In this document: piece by piece, positions 9,901 to 56,000 of the stretch
How positions within the stretch are numbered: position 1 is the stretch's first letter
Layout: each line of letters begins with the position of its first letter
Source of the DNA: Leptasterias polaris
Lineage: Eukaryota; Echinodermata; Asteroidea; Forcipulatida; Asteriidae
Direction: 5' to 3'
NCBI GenBank assembly: GCA_037783415.1
Contig: JAZGTN010000046.1
Span: 2,176,501-2,240,500, forward strand
DNA length: 64,000 nucleotides
The notes under the pieces: model-generated
The model's database searches: none
The model's input: the letters and a program-made list of their open reading frames with translations, nothing else
What the model was told of the DNA's origin: nothing
Program-made: the position numbers and the translations under genes

Positions 9901-10582
9901 TTTACACAGAGGCAACGGTTTCCCTGGTCATGGCCTTGTCTTGGTGCCCCTTCAAAAAGTGTTCATAGTAGGCCTAGTTCCCATGTACTAAAACTATATC
10001 CGCTAGGATAATGACTTTGAGACACATTCTAAATGGTGATGCCATCACTGATGGATAGGCCTAGATCCAGACAGGTTTATCATTTATGGGGTTTTTCATT
10101 TACAAGTTTAACTTAGTCACTTGTTCTGTTTACTTTGTCTGTCATGTCTGTAGTCTCAGTCTCTCTTGCTTGGCTTCATTGATTTTAATATGACTGACAA
10201 TAATTAAAAAACATGTGTAAATTTGTGTGTCTTTATTTATACAAACTGTATAATAATGAAAACAACGATTTGATCAAGATGAAGGAAATTAATCCATTCT
10301 AATTTATTCATATCATTGCAGTTGCTAACCTGTTGCTAATGACAACGTTTTGCAAAGAAACCGTCAATCAGCTGATCCAAAAATCTCAACATCGGAAATC
10401 TCTTCCGACACCGATCGTTGAAAATGTATCTCTTCATCACTCAAATTTAGCATAAAATTGATCATGAGTCTATAAAGAACTTGGATCTGTTAAAATTGTT
10501 ATAATCAGTAAAATATGTAGCATAGAAAACTATAATTTCAGAGACAATCATTCTTACCTGAGTCGGGTTGTTTATCCGCCAT
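856..10582 (-). CDS. AGBL4: AGBL4 / cytosolic carboxypeptidase 6, 5' part (three exons, truncated by window edge)
   Basis: The exons 10582-10558, 1863-1741 and 980-856 join in frame (phases 1, 1, 0; all GT-AG introns) to the first 91 residues of an M14-family cytosolic carboxypeptidase. Visible family blocks are PKKGHLIFDACFECGNLGRVD (residues about 36-56, split over exons 2 and 3) and RPDTCNPRFRVWFNFTVEN about residues 69-87, which belong to the N-terminal beta-sandwich domain preceding the catalytic domain. The family removes glutamates, including polyglutamate side chains, from tubulin and other proteins in the cytosol. The zinc ligands of the catalytic domain are not in the window. AGBL4 is chosen over other AGBL paralogs because the acidic N-terminus followed by the PKKGHLIFDACFE block directly before NLGRVD fits it best from memory. 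The start follows a strong AAGATGGCGG context. The gene is divergent from the ELAV gene at 15929. Confidence 0.9.
1125..1414. repeat. Hairpin-cluster element (seven consecutive small stem-loops)
   Basis: Seven short stems follow one another: ATCTAC/GTAGAT (1145-1163), GTTCT/AGAAC (1167-1179), TCTACT/AGTAGA with loop GCCGCGG (1196-1214), CAGTTCT/AGAACTG with a GAAA loop (1239-1256), CTACCTT/AAGGTAG with loop GGCGG (1273-1291), TCACT/AGTGA again with loop GCCGCGG (1352-1368), and TTTGGG/CCCAAA (1397-1414). Most stems are perfect. The block is richer in GC and CpG than the surrounding intron. I recall similar sequence being repetitive in echinoderms, but cannot confirm it. Function unknown. Confidence 0.6.
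1656..1677. repeat. Poly(C) run, 22 bases
   Basis: Uninterrupted C on the plus strand. In the AGBL4 transcript it is a G run about 65 bases after the exon 2 donor. Confidence 0.95.
1741..1863 (-). CDS. AGBL4: AGBL4 coding exon 2
   Basis: This exon is 123 nt, with acceptor TTGTTTACAG| before 1863 and donor GAATGTG|GTAAGG after 1741. It encodes residues 9-50: an acidic SDDGSDDA stretch, then NKFAVVPPGYTGMPKKGHL and IFDACFECG. The PKKGHLIFDACFE block is strongly family-specific. Entry phase 1 and exit phase 1 match the neighbouring exons. A 22-base G run (plus-strand C run 1656-1677) sits about 65 bases into the following intron. Confidence 0.93.
2053..2203. mobile_element. Palindromic MITE (about 150 bp)
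   Basis: The two halves are imperfect reverse complements. The left arm begins TTTGGGAGAAGTG and contains GGTGTGGTCTC; the right arm contains GAGACCACACCGG and ends CACTTCTCCCAAA. It also carries a local GGTTCT/AGAACC hairpin. No coding capacity. Confidence 0.75.
2655..2840. repeat. Dispersed repeat family B, copy 1
   Basis: Recognised by the ordered blocks GGGCAAGGG, AAGGCATTTTCTT, AAGGGCACC, AATTTCTATTGGAA, AAGGGGCACCAAGGC and GACCAGGG. The same blocks occur at 3772-4130, 9905-9968, 31250-31400, 36140-36255 and 40530-40660. Confidence 0.7.
3772..4130. mobile_element. Foldback element of repeat family B
   Basis: The left arm (about 3772-3900) runs AGGGCAAGGCCATTTTC, CACTTCCATTGGAAAATCTT, TTTTGAAGG, AAGGCCAAGA. 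The right arm (about 3961-4130) carries the same blocks as reverse complement, ending GAAAATGGCCTTGCCCTCTC. The arms are roughly 130 bp with a short unique spacer, so the element can fold into a long hairpin. Confidence 0.7.
4320..5140. mobile_element. MITE with GGGCC-AATTTCATA ends carrying an internal minisatellite
   Basis: The left end GGCCAATTTCATAAAGCTTG and the right end GCTTAACAGCTTTATAAAATTGGGCC are imperfect inverted repeats of the same type as the element at 7330-7619. Between them lies a seven-unit 102-bp array, so the MITE appears to have been enlarged by internal tandem amplification. Confidence 0.7.
4398..5106. repeat. Minisatellite, seven copies of a 102-bp unit
   Basis: Units begin CAGAAACAGGTTACCAGCC (or close variants) at 4398, 4499, 4601, 4703, 4805, 4906 and 5008, a period of 101-102 bases. 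Each unit includes TTGTGACTGGTGCCCCACTC and TTTGCTTAGCAAAGATAT. Copies differ by only a few substitutions. Because 102 is divisible by three, one frame stays open over several units and gives a repeated 34-residue peptide; I regard that as fortuitous. Confidence 0.92.
5160..5335. repeat. Dispersed repeat, paired with 31563-31720
   Basis: The blocks AGGGA-CAATTTC, AAGCAATTT, TAGCAAAA, GAGTAGCA, AACTGATA-type and TTTGCTCTGCTATACA-AAGAAATC are shared in the same order with 31563-31720. Confidence 0.6.
6119..6183. mobile_element. SINE tail fragment
   Basis: AATAATAATAACTAGTTC, TTATATAGCGCATTT and CACAATAA-like sequence match the tail of the SINE at 62066-62410 (same orientation on the plus strand). 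The similarity resumes briefly after 6413 (TACAGCCC), consistent with the MITE at 6184-6413 having landed inside it. Confidence 0.65.
6184..6413. mobile_element. CpG-rich MITE inserted in a SINE
   Basis: The ends TATAGATAG ... CTATCTATA are inverted, with further inner similarity (CATCTTTAC-GGCAA on the left, TTGCCCGTAAAGATG on the right). Flanking TATA or TA could be the target duplication, as for Tc1/mariner-type elements. The interior is much richer in CpG (ACGCGT, CACGCGC, GACGCGCC) than its surroundings, which suggests a recent arrival. No ORF. Confidence 0.65.
7330..7619. mobile_element. MITE with GGGCCCAATTTCATAGA ends
   Basis: The left end GGGCCCAATTTCATAGA and the right end TCTATGAAATTGGGCCC are perfect 17-bp inverted repeats; similarity continues inward (CTGTTTAACGG against CCGTTAAGCAG). 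About 290 bp, CpG-bearing interior, no ORF. It belongs to the same end-family as 4320-5140 and the diverged copies near 21335-21520 and 59800-59925. Confidence 0.85.
8671..8813 (+). mobile_element. 3' fragment of a TTAA MITE family member
   Basis: TTTCACAGGTTTGTTATTT, TTTGGGTCACATCAAGT and CAAGTCTTTGGCAATTACC followed by CCCTTTAAA match the right half of 20414-20780. Confidence 0.6.
9114..9186 (+). mobile_element. tRNA-derived SINE head (tRNA-like, probably not a functional tRNA)
   Basis: The acceptor arms GGCTAGA and TCTAGTC pair over seven bases. A TAGCTCAGTTGGTAGAG box A (from 9121) and GGTTCAAGTCC box B (9165-9175) are intact and the T stem GCAGG/CCTGC is perfect. The anticodon stem ATGGC/TCCGG does not pair properly and the loop lacks U33, so a working tRNA is unlikely. 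Similar-looking flanking sequence (GGGATGCCGCCACAAT upstream, TTTTTCTCTAATCAACCC downstream) suggests a SINE body. Confidence 0.65.
9905..9968. repeat. Dispersed repeat family B, short fragment
   Basis: CCCTGGTCATGGCCTTG and TTGGTGCCCCTTCAAAAAG match the reverse orientation of the family described at 2655-2840. Confidence 0.55.
10558..10582 (-). CDS. AGBL4: AGBL4 coding exon 1
   Basis: The minus strand reads CCAAGATGGCGGATAAAC and encodes MADKQPDS plus the first base of a Gly codon. It ends at a consensus donor CAG|GTAAGA (intron from 10557 downward). It is too short for an ORF search but is supported by the start context, the donor and exact phase match to exon 2. The AAGATGGCGG start also matches a YY1-type element often seen at start codons of TATA-less promoters with short leaders. 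A 9-codon upstream ORF (ATG at 10637, stop ending at 10611, different frame) could lie in the leader if transcription starts that far upstream. Confidence 0.82.
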
Positions 10583-12219
10583 CTTGGATAGTCCACTTTA
10601 GTGACGGCTGTTAATTGTGTAGCTGTTTAAGTTCCATGCAACAGCCGTTGTGTTGAAATTACGTGAACAGCGCTGTCAACGTCGAGATTTGGATTTGAGT
10701 ATCGATATTGGTTGATTTTTGTAGACTTGCTCTGTAGCCTAGTACAATGGCAATTATTTAGAGTCAAGTTACGAGGATTATGGCATACATTAAAAATAAT
10801 AATAAATTGTTGTATCCACCTCTTGAGAAAATGTCGTTTTGTGCATTTTGTTTTTTAGTTTTTCATATTTAATATAGGGTAAGAAATGATTATCAAGAAA
10901 GGACTCATTCCCTACAATTAGGCTTATGGCAAACAGTAGATAAATTGACGGTCCCTAAATTTGTGAAGGCAGAAAAAGTTTTGAATTATTATCAGAAGCT
11001 TAATATTTACAAAGCAAAATAACTTGTGAATGTTAACAAATGAATAAATTAACAACCAGACGTATTTAGCTGCGAAAGTCAGCAGACGCCAAGCATAACA
11101 CTTGCTACTTTGGCCATAATTAATTGCAAATGTCATATCAGACGAAATAACCGAAATGTTTAATATATAATTTCTGTATAATACCGAAGCTTCTCTTTTG
11201 ATGACAAAAACAGAAAACATTTTTAACGAGAAATTTCCACAAGTTAGTTAAATCTTTCAGGGGACAAAAGGATAAATATACATTACGTGAATGCTTTATA
11301 AAAATGCAATTAAATCATTTTTATCAAGACTAAATTGTTGTCTCTTTTTTACTACGTGTCAAAGACAAACTCTAAAAAGCAAGGATTCTAAAGATGCTGA
11401 AGGTTGCGCGCACGTGAAAAGGTATACAAGAAATACTCTTCACGATTCCATGGTTGCGTTGTACTTTTATGGATTCTTTAGGTTTTCTTTGCTGTTTTTG
11501 GTGTTGAAGGCTAATCCAAGCCTGAAGTCCGGAACTGTTTTTCACTTCAATTCACGTGCCAACACCTCACACCTGTTGCGGTTTTGCAAACAACCAATCA
11601 CCTTGTTGAATGCACCTTTTTCGCGTAACAAAGCTTTTGGCAAAGTACCAATTCACCACATTCCTACCGAATTCTTAACAAGTTGTGTCGTCTGCTGCAC
11701 TTACAGTCTGGTGAGAATTTGGTGAGAATTTCAAGATGACTTTATTTACCTATTTAGTTTATACATTATTAATACAATTTAAAACCAATTGAAATTTTTC
11801 CTTAATTGGAGTTGAACAAAGTTATCTTAAATAAACCACTTCAAAGACAATCATTTTTAGAGCGGTTTTGGCCATTCTTAAATTAAGTTTAGTAGAGCAC
11901 ATGCTGGTCAAATGAAGCAAAAATAAATCGCTCCCTTTAATTTTATTATTTCAATTTTTGGATAATTAAATACATAATATCTACATTTAAATTTGTCCAG
12001 TTTTGGTTTGATTGTATATTATGCCCTCAAAATGATTTCCTCATACAAACAAAATATTCAACTTATTCTTTTTCCACAAAAAGTAGAATTTGTTCTCAAT
12101 TATTAGGCGCAAATCCTCGGCTGAAGAAAAACAAAGCAAACTATTTTCGTCCGTTGTGGAATCATGGGGTTTGTTTCATTTTTCAAAATATCCGGTTTAC
12201 ACTGGGTTTCATACGCATT

Positions 12220-12390
12220 AAGTGTGCGACCGAGCGGTGTCGCAGTTTTATGCGCACCGGGCAGACGAGCTGTGTGGCTACCGGAACCGCGCAGGGTTTC
12301 CCCGCGGTACTTGCTGTGGAAAACACGGTCACGACAACGGTGCAGCGGGGGCACTGCCTTGCTTCTGCGAGTGATTGTGTACGGTTGAAC
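12220..12390. other. CpG-rich block in the intergenic region
   Basis: GC and CpG content rise sharply against the AT-rich surroundings (GTGCGACCGAGCGGTGTCGC, CCGGAACCGCGCAGGG, CCCCGCGG, ACGGTCACGACAACGG). Open frames of 74 to 109 residues exist on both strands, as expected for stop-poor GC-rich DNA, and match nothing I recognise. It could be an unmethylated regulatory island, a structured RNA gene or the remnant of a mobile element. Confidence 0.4.
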
Positions 12391-13317
12391 CATTGGTGCC
12401 CAATAACATACTACGGTGATAGACTTTTTCATTTTCAGTAGAACTTTTTATTTGAATTTTTTCGTTAATTAAAAATGAAGTGTCATGATCCTAATCCTGT
12501 TTTTGAATTTGAATGACTGTGTGCTAATCATTCCGATGAGACAAACATCGAAAGGAATTTTTTTTTATCTTACCATGGATTGCTAGCTAGAATTGAACAA
12601 CTACGTATAATAAATGAAGTGACCAACTAACAAATTGTGACAACGGAAAAGGATACAGAACTTTACTTTTGATTAGGTTTTAGCGTTTATTCCGTTTGCT
12701 CAAGTGGTTGATACGATTTGATTGCGTCATTTTGCATTCTGTAATTGCGAGAGAGATTAAAATGAAATATATTTGTTTAGTGTATAGTGTACAGTTGGAA
12801 AAATTGAGTCAGTATCCGTGCAAGTGTGCGAAGTATGGGCTGGGAAACGATCTGCAAAAGTCAAGTGTCAGGAGATTTGTGTTTCCCCGTGTCATTCAGG
12901 AATTCACAATTCAAAAAATTGGTAAAAGTGATGAATGCGTACAATTAATATGAGAAAAACCCAGTGCAGGCATCGGAGGGATTTCAGGTGAGTGGGTGAC
13001 TGATCAAATGGCATTGTTAAAACACCGACCTTTAGAATTGTTTTAAAAATTAAAATTCAGACATAGACTAAATATCGGTTTAAAAAAACGCAGATAATAT
13101 ATCGTCTATTTTAGTCTGATATTTTACTTTCTATAATTGTTACAAGTTTAAGATATATTGAGGAATATTTGGGTGTCAAATACTATCATTTATAATGCGC
13201 AAGAGAATCACCTTAGTAATTAATACCCCACTACAACATGAACCTATACACTGGTTATATGCAGATTCAAAAAGTCAAAATATTCACGGAGGTTTAGGTA
13301 ATGTGCTTAAAACTTCT

Positions 13318-13343
13318 TGGTTAGTTAGTTAGTTAGTTAGTTA
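13318..13343. repeat. Short (GTTA)n microsatellite
   Basis: Repeated GTTA units are visible by eye. Confidence 0.9.
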
Positions 13344-15464
13344 TTTTGTTATTTATTTATTTCATTTACCCTAGATTCATAAATCGTAGGTAGGCATAAA
13401 AATTGATGGGAAATTATCCATCCTGGTCGCTGCTATCACTCAGTGACGTAAACAGTTTCCCCCTTCTTTAGTTGAGGCATGGAGGAAGAAACTTCCTCCA
13501 TGGTTGAGGGGGGGGGGCTCAAATTTCTGATGTTAATTAATTTTCAAAGATCATTCTTTACTACATTAGCCTTGCTAGGGAACGGATGAAAAAGTCAGCT
13601 GTCTTCTTTATATTGACCCCGTTATAACACTCTAATCTTTGTCTTTCTTTGTGTTTATAATATACATTAGCGTAACATCTAATCTGAAATGTGGCCTTTT
13701 TCTTTGGCTTACTGCCTATTCGCATGTTAGGCTAGCATTGTAATAGCATTAGACTGTTTATAATTATTCTATGCAAAAATTTGCAACAGTGTATTACATT
13801 AAAAGAACAATTATTGCAACAATGAAAGTAACTGCAAGCTTGATTGTGTTGAAGTAAGTCCACACACAACGCATTGAGGTGAATCGCGGGTAAAGTGGCC
13901 CCTGCCAATGGATAAGAAATTCCAATTTAATGGGCGGTCCGTAAGCTTTGGAAGTTTGAGACTATTTTTAGAACCATTTTAGGTTCATCTCCTATGATAA
14001 AAGTGGAAAAAATTTCTGATTGAAAACAAAACATTTGGCCAGATTGTGAAGCGGACATTACCTGTAATTTAAATATCTTCATATTTTCAATGTTGATTAT
14101 TTTATTTAGTTCTACTTTCGGTTCACCAACTTTACTCTACAGTGCAACAAATAGCTCGTAATAAAGGAATTACATTAAAACGTAAACATAAAAATACAAC
14201 ATTATTACTTGTACAAATAATATAGAATTCGAATGAATAATTTAAACCAGTGTTGTTTGACTACGGTACTCGGAAAGAAAAAGAAGACGAACAAAAATAA
14301 ATGGTTTTGTGCTACCGCTATTTATGACGTGCGCCCTCATTCATCGCAAAAACAAAACGTGACTAATCGACAGTGGTCCACTGTGTCTACTAAGGATCTG
14401 TCACACACAATGCGGTCAGTTTTCGCCAAATCTCTGTACATACAATAATAACGATGGTTCAAATTATCTGTTCTTGAAAAGAGTCCAGCAATTTGATTAG
14501 CACCCAGCCTTGGTTGGTAGCAATGCTTTGTGTTGTACACGGAAACAAGATGGTTTTACAAAGATAAATGTCTTCAGCTCATGTCCGTCTTGGGTAGAAA
14601 ATTTTATGCAGACGATGAGCCACCCACTTGTTTGAACCTTTGAATAACAAATGAGATTTCTTCATCATCGAATACTGTTTTTTACTGTTTTTTATTGCTC
14701 AGTAAACAACTTAAACTTTGGATTAAACATCCCAGATACAGAAATAAGTTCCCGTATAAGGTGTTGAACAAAATTGTAAAATGGACTAATAAGAATTGCA
14801 TCTCAAAGAGAGCATATGGGCCGGTTTAAAATATGTGTTTGAATGTAGCAACAACATTTACAGTGATTTAAAAAGAAGTTTGATTGAACAAAATCAATTT
14901 TAAACAAAACAATTGATTAATGCTATCTCAATTTGTTATTCATTTCAAAGATAAAAATACTCATTAAATACAAACAAATTAATTAATGTACTTTCTGACT
15001 AAATATTTTGTTTTGATAAACCAAATGCAAAAAAAAGAAGGGGAAAAAAGAAGAAGAACATTGGGGCATGTATGGTGCCCTTATCATTATTATTTTTGTT
15101 TAATGTCAGCAACATAATGTTCAAGATTTTCAGTATATTTTTAAGTTACTTTCCCCTCTCAACCTACTCTAAACATATGTTACCTCATCTCAAAACGACC
15201 ATGTTTAATCAAAATAATTTCAATTCAAATTGCAAACCACGGGTTAAAAACAGTGACAAGATTTAACTGTAAGCTTTGTCTGCGAAGCAGACCACCGAAA
15301 TCTCTAATTAAAATTTGGATTTAGGAATTATTCATAAATTTCCCGACGTAAACACCAGACATCACCGACACACGCTCCAAGACAAAACCGCAACATCACA
15401 GGTAATTATGATATGCAGCGTAGTGATATTCACCGACTGACAGCTGGTGATCAGGTCTGCACGA

Positions 15465-15472
15465 TATAAAGG
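15465..15472 (+). promoter_or_regulatory. Candidate TATA box upstream of ELAV exon 1
   Basis: TATAAAGG at 15465 is followed by a perfect initiator match TCAGATC (A at 15510), 45 bases downstream, which is longer than the usual 28-33. A second candidate, TATAAAAA at 15851, lies 78 bases before the start codon. Either could be the start site; neither is proven. Confidence 0.3.
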
Positions 15473-15928
15473 CTTCGTAGCACGTTGTCTGTATTTTTGT
15501 TCGGTACTCAGATCCGTACGTGTTGTGTTCATCTGTAGGAGTTGACAAGTCATTTCGTTGTACTAAAATTTACCTCTTTTTAAGCAGTTATCCATTCGTT
15601 TGCAACTGGTATTTTTACGTCAGCCGTCTAGAGCAGTTTTAGAGCTTATCCAGCAGTGTATTTGGGGCTCGAATAAAAGGGACATTTTTTGTATTTCAGC
15701 ATTATTTAGTCTGAGGTCATCCCGTTACAGCTTCAGCTAGCTCACTTCGTCATCTTAACATCGGCGTCTTCTTGCAGTAGTACAGTCACAGTGACTCACA
15801 ACATTTCCAGTTCAAGTTGGTTCATTTTCGCGAGCCGATTTCTTCGCTACTATAAAAAAAACACAAGGCAACATTTTCCGGATTAGCACATAAAACTGAA
15901 TCTTGGTCAGAGTTGACCCGCTGCTTGT

Positions 15929-52549
<36,621 letters not shown>

Positions 52550-52994
52550 GGTTTGAAACTGAGGCAGACTCGTCAGTGGATCAATGAAACAATGTCTAAC
52601 AAAATCACACTGACGGTTAGGGGTACAAAAAAAAAAAAAACAAAAATTTAATCAAAAACAAAATTGTATGAGAAATCAGAAAAAAAGTCATTCTGTCTGA
52701 AGGATTTTGAGAGGAGATGACAAATTGCAATCAGGTTTTGTCTGAGAAAAGTTTTAAGAAGTGGCAAGAGATTTTAAAGAGGACTTTTTATTAGCCCCAT
52801 TGTTATTTTGTTGTGGGCCATAGGTTTTGAACTTTGTTTTAAAAATGGTGAAATCTTAATTGGTTAATACCCAAATTTTTTGACTGAAAAAAAGAAAGAT
52901 AACTATTAAAAAAAAAAAAGTTTTTGAAAAGTTTTCAATTCTGTGGAAAAGTTTAATTTCTGAACATGTTTAAAGCCTGACTTTTTTTTGATTT

Positions 52995-53038
52995 AATAAA
53001 GTATTACATTTGTTAAGTTTTATGTTCATGCCAATAAA
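52995..53038 (+). terminator. Proximal ELAV polyadenylation signals
   Basis: AATAAA at 52995-53000 and again at 53033-53038, about 450-490 bases after the stop codon. Confidence 0.6.
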
Positions 53039-56000
53039 GTAGTTATAATGTATGCATGCATACGATTATTAATTTTAGCTCTTCGTATTAAAATTGTGTT
53101 GAAACTGTATGGACTTTAATTGAAGAAAAAAATAATAATATAGAAAAAAAAACTATATTGAAAAGTGAGTTCTATCAATTTATTAGATATTGACTGAGAT
53201 AATTTTAAGTATTATGAACTTTTTGCTTTTGTGTTTGTGTTTTTGTTGTAGTTAATATCAAGTAGTTTTTAACTTAAAGTGACCAAGAAAACATATATCC
53301 AATTCCCCCTAAAGGCTTGCCCGAACCAGGTCAGACAGTGGAAGCCTTGAGGAGATTTTGTTCATTAATGGTTATTGGCATGACCAAACAGATTAAATCT
53401 TTCTTTCATTTTTAAGTTTGGATCCTCATTTGAGTCCGTAAACAAAACAACTGGGGGAAACACACCCCTCCCCTTAAGAAAAACCATACGGCAGAAGACG
53501 AATGAAAAGTGCTGCAATTTACTGTGCTTCTGGGTTATACGATGTAGTAAGTGCACATAAAGATATTTCTAAAACGTTGACTTTGCATCACAATGTTGTG
53601 CTGCTTAATGAGTTGATTTGTTTTTTATGTTAACGATTTTAATTAGCTCAGTGGAGGCTTATCATGCCATCTATTTTTATAGCATGTGTAAGTATGACGT
53701 TTTGATGTGTGAAATGATTGATTTAATCTAGTGGTGGATAAATTAAGCAAGGCATGCTAGAAGCTTACACTGAGCTAACGTGGACGTCTTTCCATGAAGC
53801 AAAGGTTACAAAAGATGAGAAGTCCATGATGATATGGGGTCCTATGGACAAAGGAGAAGTGATTTAAGTGCATACCAAGCGGATGTATTCCAAACAAACC
53901 AAGAATTTAACAATTGGTGAAAAGGAGACAAATATTACTAAATTTTAAAAAGCCAAAATTCATCACATCAATAAACATTTGAAAAATTCAATGGGAATTA
54001 TTTATTGCGGCTTATGTGATGTTGCCCAGCTTGAATGTCTTGGGTTTTAAATAGACCATTTTGCCATTAAGCTGCTCCCATTTATGCATGTACCGTATAT
54101 GTATATTTCTGGTCACAAAAGTGTAAATAACAGTAGGTGTTGTGTGAATAAAGCGTCGGCAGTTTGTCAAAAAGCAGGGTTCCTGTTGAAAAACGAAAAA
54201 CGAAAAAAACAAAAAACAAAATCAGTTGTATATTCCTCCCTCTATGTGGCTGCCAAAGTTTAAACCAAAAAGGAAAAACTGTTTAAACAAAAATGAGATA
54301 ACTGAACTAAACTTTGTGGCAGCCAAGTAAACAGGGGCTTTATTTTTGGACTGGTTAAGCATGCTCGCTTCGGCATGTGCTTTGTTTTGTTTCATTGGAT
54401 AGTTTTGTGATTTTAGTTGAGCTGTTGGGTAAAAAAGCCTCCATTATGGTTTTCTTATGGCTAACTGCGTTTTTTGCGTATTATTATTACGTGTCAGTTG
54501 TAAATCCGCTACTAGTGAGTGACATAATTACCAGTAAAATTTGCAGCAATTCTCTGTGGCAGAAAGGTGCTACATATTCAAAAACGTATTATAGACTGTT
54601 CAACTTCTAATTACGATTCTTTGCTTTAAAAAAAAATGTGTTTGGTGACAAGTGATTGGTGGTATGGAAACTATTTAATCCATTATAACCTTTTTGCATG
54701 AATTCTTATCGTTGCTTCTATTTTAATGCTTTTTGCTCTATATATAAAAGGAGAATTTCCTGTAGTAGCTGCAAGTTATGAATTTTATGGATTCATGTTG
54801 GTGTTTTTTCCTGTACAACTTGTGATTAATTTGGGGTCGATTTTTCTCCCAATAGCTATTAAATCGTATGTTTCAAAGCTTTGGTGCATATAGCTTAATT
54901 CCTCCAAGTTTTTTCCATGGGATCCTTAGCGGTTATTCTAGTTGAAGCGTAAAATGATTGATTTAAACTTATTATCATTATGAATTGTTTTGAATCTGCT
55001 TTTGTTGTTTTTTGCGAAAGGCATGGGTTACTAATGCTGGGTGATTTTTCTGATGATTTGAAGCTTTTTGGTTGGCATTTTGACTGGTGGTTGTTCCGTT
55101 ATATTTATCAGTTGGGGAGTGCTCCATGTATACGGTGCACAGATTTAAGACCAAAGACTAGTAACTTAAATACTGCAAGAGGTGGGAGTTGTGACAAAGC
55201 CTTGTGCCTGCTGGGTTCTCCTAAAAACCTCTGATGTATGTCGATGAGAATAACTCATTAAATGGTTCAGCAAACTAGTAATGTTGGCATCAAATGTCAC
55301 AAAAAGAGGATAATTATAAAAAAATAAAATACTAGAGGAGTCTGTGAACATTGGGAAAGGTTCAATTTGGTGTTAACATTGATGCAGCATGGTCTTATTC
55401 TACTACTTCAGGTATAATTGAGATAACGTTTTTACATTATATAGAGTACTTGAAACAGTCACTGACTAATATTTGAATGCCAATGTCTAACACCATTCTT
55501 GACCTTTGCCTGTGGGTCCGATCTTGTAAAATGTGTGCTAATATCTTCCAGAAAAAAGATTTAAAACAAAATTTCTATAACTCTTTGTAATGAACCTGTT
55601 AAGAAAAAAAACAAAGGGCCTAGCCATATATAAGAAATCATTGTTATTGAATTATGTAAACGTGTGTAATTAAGAATCAAAGAGATCATTTCCTCAACTC
55701 ACTAGACCCTTTCAAAGACTGAGATTCTAGGATATGTGGGCTCTATTTTGTGCTTGCAGTAACTGACTCTGTATCAAGATGTGAATAAGAAACTATTTTG
55801 GATCCAAAGTGCCCAGATATTGTAGAATGTAAACTAGTTTTCTATAAACCTTTCTTTCTTATCGAGGGTAGGAATAAATGGTACTTATAACTGAACTAAG
55901 TCCATATATAAATGCAGCTTTCTTGAGCATTTAGACAGCAGGTCTAAAACATGCACAAGTATTTTGTACAGATTATGTACATAACAGAGTATGGATTTGT

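Larger units (their letters stand above)
1864..10557. other. AGBL4 intron 1
   Basis: An 8.7-kb intron between coding exons 1 and 2 of the minus-strand gene, largely filled with MITEs, dispersed repeats, a minisatellite and a tRNA-derived SINE (listed separately). No additional exon with family similarity was recognised on either strand. Confidence 0.75.
10583..15928. promoter_or_regulatory. Shared intergenic region of divergent AGBL4 and ELAV genes
   Basis: The 5.3 kb between the two start codons contains no supported exon except leader sequence of both genes. On the AGBL4 side, an inverted CCAAT box (ATTGG near 10709) lies about 130 bases upstream of the ATG. On the ELAV side there are TATA-like sites at 15465 and 15851. 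A CpG-rich block lies at about 12220-12390 and a (GTTA)n run at about 13318-13343. Promoter positions are inferred, not demonstrated. Confidence 0.6.

Noticed and set aside
12103..12441. Overlapping open frames on both strands
   Set aside because: Stop-poor because the block is CpG-rich; neither strand gives a recognisable protein.
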